NCBI RefSeq assembly: GCF_036959255.1
Contig: NZ_JAWMTI010000002.1
Location: forward strand, 62,001 to 126,000
Reading direction: 5' to 3'
DNA: 64,000 bases
DNA from: Olivibacter sp036959255
GTDB taxonomy: Bacteria > Bacteroidota > Bacteroidia > Sphingobacteriales > Sphingobacteriaceae
How positions within the stretch are numbered: the first letter of the stretch is position 1; every line of letters starts with the position of its first letter. This document shows positions 16,881 through 24,176 of the stretch, one piece after another. A program made the position numbers and the translations under genes. Below the pieces are notes generated by a model that was not told the origin of the DNA, made no database searches, and saw only the letters and a list, made by a program, of their open reading frames with translations.

Positions 16881-16903
16881 AGACAAAGCAAGTAACTTTG
16901 TCT
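16881..16903. promoter_or_regulatory. Inverted repeat overlapping reductase promoter
   Basis: AGACAAAG (16881-16888), 7-nt spacer, CTTTGTCT (16896-16903), a perfect 8-bp inverted repeat. The right arm contains the TTTG (16897-16900) that forms a -33 box 19 nt before TATCTTGG (16920-16927), so a protein bound here would block the promoter. Confidence 0.5.
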
Positions 16904-16919
16904 AATAGAAAGTAATTGC

Positions 16920-16927
16920 TATCTTGG
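16920..16927 (+). promoter_or_regulatory. -7 promoter box of the reductase gene
   Basis: TATCTTGG, one mismatch to TAnnTTTG, with TTTG exactly 19 nt upstream. It lies 14 bases before the ATG at 16942. Confidence 0.5.
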
Positions 16928-16941
16928 GGAGATTAAGTGAT

Positions 16942-17985
16942 ATGAACAGTCTTTCTACCCTTTTACGTATAACATCGATTAAAACAGAGACGGTAGACAC
17001 TAAATCTTTTACGCTAGAAACAGTCGATGGCAAACCATTGGTTTACAAACCGGGGCAATTTTTGACCCTACTATTTAAGCACAGCAATGGTGATGAAGTA
17101 AGGAGAAGTTATTCCATAAGTTCATCCACTACGCTTGAGGAGCCTCTTACAATCACAATTAAAAAGATACCCAATGGCGAATTTTCTCGAAAAATGGTTG
17201 ATCAAGCGAGAGAAGGGAATTTGCTTAATAGCATAGGAGCAGCGGGTCTTTTCACCCTGCCTGATTCCTATCCTGCTCATCAACGATTTTGTTTTTTAGC
17301 AGCAGGTAGCGGCATCACACCCATATTCGCCCAGATCAAATCGATTCTTTATGGTTCGGCGAATCGTGTTATTTTGATCTATAGTAATAGAAGTGCTTCT
17401 TCAACAATTTTTTTAGATGAAATTCTTCAACTGAAAGACCAATTCAAAGACCAACTTATGCTCGAATTGCTTTTCAGTGAATCGGCAATCCTAACACAAA
17501 GCCGGCTAACACAAGGTGTATTGGATCAATTGGCGCAAAAACACGCGCTTTATAAAGATGATGACACCTTGTTTTACCTATGTGGTCCAAGTGCTTATAT
17601 GCGTATGATCAATATTAAATTACGTGCCGAGGGTATTTCTCCTGAATCGATCAAAAAGGAGCTTTTTCTTGTAGAAGCTCCGACTCACAAGTTAGCGGAA
17701 CCACCCGATACCGATCGTCATTCCGTTACTATATACTACAATAATCGTAGCTTTACGATCGAAGTACAATACCCGGAGTCTATTCTCGCAACAGCGAAAA
17801 AGCAAGGTGAGCAACTTCCTTATAGTTGTGAAACGGGGCAATGCGGCACTTGTGCAGCAATCTGTACGAGTGGCAAAGTCTGGATGCGCTACAATGAAGT
17901 ATTAGGGAAAAAAGCACTAACTGATGGCTATATACTTACCTGTACCGGCTATCCTATTGATGGCCCTGTTACGTTGAAACTTTAG
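16942..17985 (+). CDS. Ferredoxin-NAD(P)H reductase with C-terminal [2Fe-2S]
   Basis: 347 residues from the ATG at 16942. Three domains: FAD-binding beta-barrel with RSYSISSS (about 55-62), NAD-binding domain with FLAAGSGITPI (about 121-131) and LFYLCGPSAYM, and a plant-type ferredoxin domain with C296, C301, C304 and C334 (CETGQCGTC plus a distal Cys). The architecture is that of PaaE/HmpX-like electron-transfer reductases that feed electrons from NAD(P)H to an oxygenase or desaturase. No oxygenase is adjacent; the acyl-ACP desaturase 5.6 kb away is a conceivable acceptor. Its stop overlaps the convergent membrane-protein gene by 4 bp. Confidence 0.9.
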   Translation: MNSLSTLLRITSIKTETVDTKSFTLETVDGKPLVYKPGQFLTLLFKHSNGDEVRRSYSISSSTTLEEPLTITIKKIPNGEFSRKMVDQAREGNLLNSIGAAGLFTLPDSYPAHQRFCFLAAGSGITPIFAQIKSILYGSANRVILIYSNRSASSTIFLDEILQLKDQFKDQLMLELLFSESAILTQSRLTQGVLDQLAQKHALYKDDDTLFYLCGPSAYMRMINIKLRAEGISPESIKKELFLVEAPTHKLAEPPDTDRHSVTIYYNNRSFTIEVQYPESILATAKKQGEQLPYSCETGQCGTCAAICTSGKVWMRYNEVLGKKALTDGYILTCTGYPIDGPVTLKL

Positions 17986-18281
17986 CAAATTACACACATG
18001 TTGCGAAGGGAAAACAACAGTAAAAGCAAAATTCCAATGTAAAAAATTGAGGCTGCAAATGCGCACCAACCCCGGTTTGTTTTTTTATTTGCTAATGACG
18101 CCGAAGCCAACACCAACGAAACAGGGGCTGGAATGACAATCCCATATTCCCACAAATTTGTATTATCCATGATAAACAACATCATAAAGCTGAAGCAAGC
18201 AAAACAAACGGAGAACAATGAAAGGTTAGCTAATCTTTTAGCAAGGTAGTTTGATTTTGACCAATTACTTCGATAAGGCAT
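17982..18281 (-). CDS. Small membrane protein, three predicted TM helices
   Basis: 99 residues, ATG start. Hydrophobic stretches at about 22-38 (SLFSVCFACFSFMMLFI), 48-64 (IVIPAPVSLVLASASL) and 73-92 (WCAFAASIFYIGILLLLLFS) predict three membrane spans, with a basic N-terminus (RSNWSKSNYLAKR) likely inside. I do not recognise the family. The coding frame is supported by the clear alternation of hydrophobic segments; it converges on the reductase gene with a 4-bp overlap of the stop codons. Confidence 0.6.
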   Translation of the reverse strand: MPYRSNWSKSNYLAKRLANLSLFSVCFACFSFMMLFIMDNTNLWEYGIVIPAPVSLVLASASLANKKTNRGWCAFAASIFYIGILLLLLFSLRNMCVIC

Positions 18282-18406
18282 AAAAATCGTTATCTAATTT
18301 AAAAAATAGGGACCTCATCCATTTAGTGAATCGGCGTTGATGTAGTTTCGCCCGTTTCATCATCTCGCTCATACGCTCTGAAATAGATGCTTCAACACTA
18401 ATTGTA

Positions 18407-18736
18407 TTAGTGCACAGAGGTCTTTGAAAAGAGATTAATAATCACGACTCCCACAATGATCAATACAATCCCGACCACCATCGGCCAATCAGGAGTCTGT
18501 TTATAAAGCAAGGCACCAACAACACTGATGAGTACAATACCTATACCCGACCAAATCGCATAGGCAATACCTATAGGAATAGACTTGAGCGTGGCACTTA
18601 AAAAATAAAAAGCAGCTATATAGCCAAGAATGGTTATAATGGTTGGAAAAGGCTTCGTAAATTGTTCAGATGCCTTTAGCGAAGCCGTAGCAACCGTTTC
18701 CAAAACAATTGCCAACAGAAGAAACAAATACTTCAT
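18407..18736 (-). CDS. SMR family multidrug efflux pump (EmrE/QacE type)
   Basis: 109 residues, four TM helices, the standard SMR size. Glu13 in TM1 (VLETVATASLKASEQFT) is the essential proton/cation site. SIPIGIAYAIWSGIGIVLIS in TM2-TM3 is the Qac-type signature, pointing to export of quaternary ammonium and other lipophilic cations and not to the guanidinium (Gdx) type. It works as an antiparallel dimer in the inner membrane. Between its promoter (18839-18846) and its ATG lies a strong terminator overlapped by a 16-codon mini-ORF, so expression is probably attenuated. Confidence 0.92.
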   Translation of the reverse strand: MKYLFLLLAIVLETVATASLKASEQFTKPFPTIITILGYIAAFYFLSATLKSIPIGIAYAIWSGIGIVLISVVGALLYKQTPDWPMVVGIVLIIVGVVIINLFSKTSVH

Positions 18737-18756
18737 TCTTTCAAATTGTCATCATG

Positions 18757-18807
18757 CTATAAGGGATTACAAAAAAGGCAAGTGAAGTCACTTGCCTGGT
18801 TTTTCAT
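18757..18807 (-). CDS. Putative 16-residue leader peptide of the SMR gene
   Basis: ATGAAAAACCAGGCAAGTGAC... reads MKNQASDFTCLFCNPL and stops 20 bases before the SMR start codon. It runs straight through the terminator stem at 18776-18797, so ribosome position would affect hairpin formation. No SD is seen. Translation is inferred. Confidence 0.3.
   Translation of the reverse strand: MKNQASDFTCLFCNPL
18770..18797 (-). terminator. Attenuator-like terminator in SMR gene leader
   Basis: Minus-strand AGGCAAGTGA, 2-nt loop (or slightly opened), TCACTTGCCT, then TTTTT. The only genes that could be transcribed into it lie downstream: the upstream neighbour is on the other strand. It therefore acts on the SMR transcript itself. 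Confidence 0.65.
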
Positions 18808-18838
18808 GTGTGTTTAATCTAATCTCGATTCAACCTTA

Positions 18839-18846
18839 CAAAGATA
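18839..18846 (-). promoter_or_regulatory. -7 promoter box of the SMR gene
   Basis: Minus-strand TATCTTTG, exact match to TAnnTTTG, 103 bases upstream of the SMR ATG. The last base of the box is 32 nt from the mini-ORF ATG, the same distance as in the unit at 540-605. Confidence 0.5.
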
Positions 18847-19026
18847 TAATTTATTATGCATACATAAAATAGTTGTTTTCAGGTATTTTGCGCAGCGACA
18901 GCGGTTCTCTATCGCAAAACACAAGAAAATAGTCAAAATCACGTATTTTTATCTGCTCCCTGAAAATCGGGGTTTTATGATTTGCTTTGTTTCACTGCTA
19001 CAAAAAAAACTAACTTGCCATACAAT

Positions 19027-20997
19027 ATGAGGCTCCTTGCAAAACATATGCTGATTAGCTTGCTCGCTACTGTGCTTTTTTTGCCTGCAAAAGGCAAACA
19101 GCATTCCTCTTTAATCGACAGTTTAAAAAGAGAACTGAAGAATGCCTCCTCAGATACGTTAAAAGCACGTTTATACACAAGTATTGGAAGCCAGCTCGCC
19201 TCCTCTGACAGCACGAATGGTTTCCAATTTCTGGAGAAGGGATTAAACTCCGCTTTAGCAAGTCGAGAAGACTATTATATAGCAAATAGTTATGCCTCAT
19301 TGGCCCGATTCTTCCAAATATATTATTTGATGGATAGCGCGGAAGTCTATTATCAAAAAGCCGAACATCTACTACTCAAAAGTGCCAATGTTCGACATCA
19401 AAAGCTATTACTTTTTGTCAAACAAAATCATCTTACCATAAAAATCAGCAAAGAACCGGATAAAGCGCTGAACGAAGCACTTTCTCTTGTACCGCTGGCA
19501 TACAAAGTGGGTGATGAAGTTACGTTGGGGAATCTATATAATAATATTGGTGTCTGGTTTATGAATATCAGTCAATACGCAAAGGCCATACAATATTTTA
19601 AAAAAAGTGTAGCCGTAAAGATTGTAGAACGCAAACAGTATGCTCGTTTTGCCTATTCCTATGTGAACTTAGCGGCCAGTTATTATAGAAGCGGTCAGAT
19701 TGATGAAATGAAACCCTATTTGAACCAAGCCAAAAATTATCTGTTAAAAGCCAATGATCGACGAGAGGTTTGGAGTTGGTATTACAATTATAGTGGTTTA
19801 TATGCCTTTGAGAAGAAGCAATATCAGCGAGCGGAGGCCGATTTATTAGCGGGCCTATCAATTGCAAAAAGTGAAGCAGATGCACTGGCACAGAGCAATA
19901 TTTTAGGCACGTTGGTGAAACTGAAACAAAGCACAGATGATAACGCCCATGCCTTATCCTATGCACAGGAGAATGTTCGTCTGAATTTAGAAGGCAGTCA
20001 ATTAGGGGCATTGGAAGATCTGGCCAATATTTATGAAAATTTAGGTGATTATCAACATGCATACAAAGCAAAATCTTTATACGCTCATCTTGCTGACAGT
20101 CTCAATGAGGTCGAAAAAAAAGCAAATCTAAATGAGATTGAGGAGAAATTTCAAAGTGCGAATAAACAAAAGCAAATTTTACAGCTACAACATGAAAACG
20201 AAGTAAAGTCTTTTGCCCTGCAAAAAAATCGTCTTTATACCGGGTTGCTAACGGCTGTATCCTTGCTATTACTGACTTTAGCCATTTTGTATTTTCAATC
20301 CAATCGACATCATAAAAAGCAGCTCATACAGCACAAAAAATTATATCAATTGGAGATGGATAAGATTAGTCAACATAACCAGATATCCCTATTATCGGCT
20401 ATGCTGAACGGACAAGAATCCGAACGAACTCGAATTGCCCGCGATCTTCATGATGGACTAGGTGGATTATTATCAGCCCTAAAAATAGAATTATCCAGTG
20501 CGTTAAAAGACAATAGTAGTCAAGATTCCCTTAAAAAAATTGATTATGCAGTAGATGAGTTACGGTTCATTTCGCAGAATCTGATGCCAGAGACCCTTTT
20601 AAAATATGGGCTCGGCGAAGCGATAAAGTCCTATTGTTCGCGTATGCGAAACAAAGGAATACGACTCCTATGTCAGTTATTTCACTACAATAACGAATTA
20701 GAACAAGAGAAGGAATTAATCCTATACAGGATCATGCAAGAGTTGGTTACCAACGCCATTCGCCATGCGAAGGCCCGTACCATTTTCGTCCAGCTTTTGA
20801 AAACCGAAGATAAGGTAACCTTAACTGTAGAAGATGACGGAAAAGGATTCGATAAATCAATATTAGCTAAGAACAGAACCGGAAATGGACTTACAAACAT
20901 CCTCTCACGTATTGAATATATTCAAGGTGAGCTTGATGTGCATTCCGAAATCGGTAATGGAACAACTTTCACTATAGAATGTAATATAAAATCATGA
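19027..20997 (+). CDS. TPR-containing sensor histidine kinase (NarX/HisKA_3 type)
   Basis: 656 residues from the ATG at 19027 (MRLLAKHMLISLLATVLFLP is a signal peptide). Residues about 40-390 carry TPR-like repeats (for example LGNLYNNIGVWFMNISQYAKAIQYFKKSV), presumably periplasmic. One TM helix at about 403-424 is followed by a coiled linker, a HisKA_3 domain with phospho-acceptor H475 in RIARDLHDGLGG, and a HATPase_c domain (NAIRHA, DDGKGFD, GNGLTNI). It is a Bacteroidota-type sensor, signal unknown. The TGA overlaps the ATG of the response regulator (ATGA), so both are translationally coupled. Confidence 0.93.
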   Translation: MRLLAKHMLISLLATVLFLPAKGKQHSSLIDSLKRELKNASSDTLKARLYTSIGSQLASSDSTNGFQFLEKGLNSALASREDYYIANSYASLARFFQIYYLMDSAEVYYQKAEHLLLKSANVRHQKLLLFVKQNHLTIKISKEPDKALNEALSLVPLAYKVGDEVTLGNLYNNIGVWFMNISQYAKAIQYFKKSVAVKIVERKQYARFAYSYVNLAASYYRSGQIDEMKPYLNQAKNYLLKANDRREVWSWYYNYSGLYAFEKKQYQRAEADLLAGLSIAKSEADALAQSNILGTLVKLKQSTDDNAHALSYAQENVRLNLEGSQLGALEDLANIYENLGDYQHAYKAKSLYAHLADSLNEVEKKANLNEIEEKFQSANKQKQILQLQHENEVKSFALQKNRLYTGLLTAVSLLLLTLAILYFQSNRHHKKQLIQHKKLYQLEMDKISQHNQISLLSAMLNGQESERTRIARDLHDGLGGLLSALKIELSSALKDNSSQDSLKKIDYAVDELRFISQNLMPETLLKYGLGEAIKSYCSRMRNKGIRLLCQLFHYNNELEQEKELILYRIMQELVTNAIRHAKARTIFVQLLKTEDKVTLTVEDDGKGFDKSILAKNRTGNGLTNILSRIEYIQGELDVHSEIGNGTTFTIECNIKS

Positions 20998-21617
20998 TAA
21001 AGGTTATTATAATAGACGATCATCCCATCGTCATCGACGGTTTAAAAAACTTGTTTGTCACCCATGAAGATATTTCTTTGGTTGATTCGTACAAATCAGG
21101 ACAGGAAGCATTAGAGGCTTTGAAAGGAATTGATGTTGATGTTATTCTTTTAGACATCAACCTCCCCGATATGAACGGCATTAATTTGTGCAGCGATTTG
21201 AAGCGTATCCACCCCTCCTTGAAAATTATAGCACTTAGTTTACATAATGAGCACGCCGTTATTCGAAGTATGCTTCAAAATGGAGCCCTGGGTTATGTTA
21301 TTAAAAATGCACCCGGTGACGAAATTCTAGAGGCGATACGAACGGTTGCAAAAGGGCAAAAATACCTATGCTCCGCTACACGCACCACAATGGCAAATGC
21401 AGAGGCTGATCAACATGTGACCGTTCCACTTATAACCCGACGCGAAAAGGAAGTGCTTCAACTTATTGGCAAAGGTCTTACAACACAGCAGGTTGCCGAT
21501 CAACTTTTTATTAGTCCGCATACCGTGGAAAGTCATCGAAAAAAGTTAATGGAAAAATTTGAAGTTAACAATATCATCTCTGTGATAAAATTAGCAACTG
21601 ATTACCGTTTATTGTGA
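20994..21617 (+). CDS. NarL/LuxR-type response regulator
   Basis: 207 residues. Receiver domain 1-120 with acidic pocket D8/D9, phospho-acceptor D54 (VILLDINLPDMNG) and conserved Lys in GYVIKNAP; C-terminal LuxR helix-turn-helix 145-205 (TRREKEVLQLIGKGLTTQQV, HTVESHRKKL). It is the partner of the overlapping histidine kinase. Target genes are not evident; no shared inverted repeat stands out near the pair. It converges on pbpC. Confidence 0.95.
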   Translation: MIKVIIIDDHPIVIDGLKNLFVTHEDISLVDSYKSGQEALEALKGIDVDVILLDINLPDMNGINLCSDLKRIHPSLKIIALSLHNEHAVIRSMLQNGALGYVIKNAPGDEILEAIRTVAKGQKYLCSATRTTMANAEADQHVTVPLITRREKEVLQLIGKGLTTQQVADQLFISPHTVESHRKKLMEKFEVNNIISVIKLATDYRLL

Positions 21618-21695
21618 TTTGCTGAATCGCTGTTGAACAGAAAATAACTGATAATATGCAAAAAGGGACTTGTGCAGCAGATGGTTGCCAATCCC

Positions 21696-24059
21696 TTATT
21701 CATTGATCAGCTCAATTTTTCGGGCGATCTCCATCCCGTTTTCATCCACTACGGTAATGAGATAGTTACCGGATTTCAAGCTCAGTGGCATCTCGTGAAA
21801 AGTTTCCGTAGTTCCCAGGAACTGCTTATTTGCATACCAGAAGAGTTTTGCATTATCTTGTGAATGCGCAACTTTCAAAATGACAGGTTGTACCCTTCCA
21901 TTAAAATCTTTTGTTAAATAGATTTTACTACGATAGTCTTTTGGATAGATAAAATCCATCCGCATCATTTGTGCTCCTTGGCAATCAGCCCGGAACGGAG
22001 GAAGTACTTTATAATTGGCATGTTTACTTTTGTAATACCATTCCATAACAGGTGGCAAGACAAACCAACTTTTGGAAACGAGTTGATCAATCGGTTCACA
22101 ACTGCTATTTACGCGAAATTGGCCTGTGTGATCAAGATGAATTAATTGATGATACGGACAAGTCTTCGTTCGTATCCCGTTAATCGGGATATAGGCCTTT
22201 TTTCTCGGGCAATAATCACTTGCCAGGTAGCCACTTACTGCACAAATATCTTCCTCTATTAAATTGTTTATCGGACTGGAAAACCAAGCAGTCCTAGGAA
22301 GAAGTCTAAAAACATCAAACAATAAGGGTGCCGCACTCCCAACGCCGGTTAAAAGTGGCCGTCCCTCGCCCGTTGCGTTACCCACCCATACACCTACAAC
22401 ATAATCTTTGGTTGTACCGATGGCCCAAGCGTCCCTATTACCAAAACTGGTTCCCGTCTTCCAGGCTATTTCTAATGCAGAATCATAAAATTTCCAGGCT
22501 TCATCCCCGCTAGGTCTATTCACCTCCTTCATTGCATTATAAGTCAACCAAATAGATCCAGCGTCCAAAATAGTTTCCTGTTTTCTTTCTTTTCCAAATT
22601 CCACTTTATTATCAGCGTATAAATTCAATTCCGCAAACTCCCCATCTCGATATTTGCCATTGACATGGTAATAATTTAAAGTAGATGAAAGGTTTGCATA
22701 CGTTCGGCATAAATCCCACAGATTGGATTCTGCCCCACCTAAAATCAGCGAAAGTCCATAATGATCGGGATGCTTATTAACATTTCTTAAATTAAACTTT
22801 TGTAACTCCTCATAGAATTTGTAGATGCCGTATTGTTGAAGCATCAATACCGCAGGGATATTAAGTGACCTCGCCAAGGCGCTATGAGCAGGTACAGCTC
22901 CATCGTAGGTTCGATTGAAATTTTCCGGACTATATCCAGCGATTTGAGTGGGGACATCTGCTACAAGGGTATTCGGTAATAATTTCCCATCGTTGAGCAT
23001 TCCTGCGTAAAGCAATGGTTTCAATATGCTTCCGGTACTTCTTGGTGCTTCAACAATATCAACGTCCTTTTGATGCCATTTATCTGTCGGCGCATTTCCA
23101 ACGTACGCCACGACGTTTCTACTTTTTACATCTACCACCAAAACCGCTAAATTGTATATTTCATTTTGTTTATATTGGAGATAATATTGCTCGGTCAACT
23201 CATTAATACGCTGTTGAAGCCCCATACGAATACTCGTTCTGATGCGCTTCCCTTTGTCCGTTTTTGTAAGCTTTGATAATAAATGTGGTGCAATCTGGGG
23301 GAGATCATAAGGCTTTTGCGGCAAAGGTTCCGCCAAGGAAAGCCTGTAAGTGGTTGAATCCATCAATTGTGCTTTATAGAGTTTACGCAAAAGGCGGTTT
23401 CTCTTCTCTAAAAGTATTTGCTGATTTTTCCCCGGGTAAATAAGGCTTGGTGCATTAGGAAGTACTGCCAACGTAGCAGCCTCTGCCCATGAAAGTTGAT
23501 GAGGTTCGATACCAAAATAGCGCCACGAGGCCATTTCGAGTCCAACCACGTTGCCACCAAACGGAGCGTGCGCACCATATAAGCCCAATATTTCTTCTTT
23601 GCTATATCTCAGCTCAAGTCGAGTCGCCAGTATCAGCTCAATAAACTTTTCCCAATAGGTTCGCCGTTGGTGATTTCTTGAAAGCCTGATTACCTGTTGC
23701 GTAATGGTACTACCGCCGCGTACTATCGTATTCGCCTTGGTGTTCTGCACCAAAGCCTTGAACATAGCCACGGGGTTAAATCCGGGATGAAAATAAAAAT
23801 GTTGATCTTCATAAGCGACGATACATTGTTTAAATTTTTCCGGAAGTGAATCTCGTTCCGGAAAACGCCACTGCCCATCAGAAGCAATCTTTGCACCCAG
23901 AAGGTGCCCTTGTGCATCCTCAATAACTGTTACATATGGATGATCAAAAAGTTTGCGAGGCAAAGAAAAATAGTAAACCAGTAAGATAAGCAAAACTAAA
24001 ATACTTTTCTTTTTATTTTGCCCGATCCAACGCTTAATTATAAGCAGCTTTTTTTTCAA
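21696..24059 (-). CDS. pbpC: Penicillin-binding protein 1C
   Basis: 787 residues, standard PbpC length: short cytoplasmic tail, one TM helix (ILVLLILLVYYF, about 20-33), GT51 glycosyltransferase (EDQHFYFHPGFNPVAM, GGSTITQQV), transpeptidase with SILK in RSTGSILKPLL and KTGTSFG, and the C-terminal PbpC-specific beta domain. It polymerises and crosslinks peptidoglycan at the outer face of the inner membrane. No in-frame ATG precedes the family N-terminus; the start is TTG at 24059, with an in-frame stop six codons upstream. It follows the alpha-2-macroglobulin gene, the classic YfhM-PbpC pair. Confidence 0.95.
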   Translation of the reverse strand: MKKKLLIIKRWIGQNKKKSILVLLILLVYYFSLPRKLFDHPYVTVIEDAQGHLLGAKIASDGQWRFPERDSLPEKFKQCIVAYEDQHFYFHPGFNPVAMFKALVQNTKANTIVRGGSTITQQVIRLSRNHQRRTYWEKFIELILATRLELRYSKEEILGLYGAHAPFGGNVVGLEMASWRYFGIEPHQLSWAEAATLAVLPNAPSLIYPGKNQQILLEKRNRLLRKLYKAQLMDSTTYRLSLAEPLPQKPYDLPQIAPHLLSKLTKTDKGKRIRTSIRMGLQQRINELTEQYYLQYKQNEIYNLAVLVVDVKSRNVVAYVGNAPTDKWHQKDVDIVEAPRSTGSILKPLLYAGMLNDGKLLPNTLVADVPTQIAGYSPENFNRTYDGAVPAHSALARSLNIPAVLMLQQYGIYKFYEELQKFNLRNVNKHPDHYGLSLILGGAESNLWDLCRTYANLSSTLNYYHVNGKYRDGEFAELNLYADNKVEFGKERKQETILDAGSIWLTYNAMKEVNRPSGDEAWKFYDSALEIAWKTGTSFGNRDAWAIGTTKDYVVGVWVGNATGEGRPLLTGVGSAAPLLFDVFRLLPRTAWFSSPINNLIEEDICAVSGYLASDYCPRKKAYIPINGIRTKTCPYHQLIHLDHTGQFRVNSSCEPIDQLVSKSWFVLPPVMEWYYKSKHANYKVLPPFRADCQGAQMMRMDFIYPKDYRSKIYLTKDFNGRVQPVILKVAHSQDNAKLFWYANKQFLGTTETFHEMPLSLKSGNYLITVVDENGMEIARKIELINE

Positions 24060-24083
24060 CGATTCAATTTCTATTATTCAATG

Positions 24084-24176
24084 TTAAAGTGGTTCAGTCG
24101 TTAAGTAGTTGAGACGTCAAGTAGTTAAATCCGAATAACAAATAACTAACCTGTGCTCACAACCGGCAACGTGCAA
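24084..24176 (+). repeat. Dispersed octamer repeat with conserved core
   Basis: Units TTCAGTCG, TTAAGTAG, TTGAGACG, TCAAGTAG, TTAAATCC (24093-24132) run into GAATAACAAATAACTAACC and TGTGCTCACAACCGGCAAC. The same core occurs at 34772-34894 (opposite strand) and 42672-42730. It fills the gap between the alpha-2-macroglobulin and pbpC genes, right up to the stop codon of the former. Confidence 0.8.

Noticed and set aside
18776..18797. Guanidine riboswitch upstream of the SMR gene
   Set aside because: The Qac-type pump is not the guanidinium type, and the hairpin loop lacks the ACGR sequence. It reads as a plain terminator.
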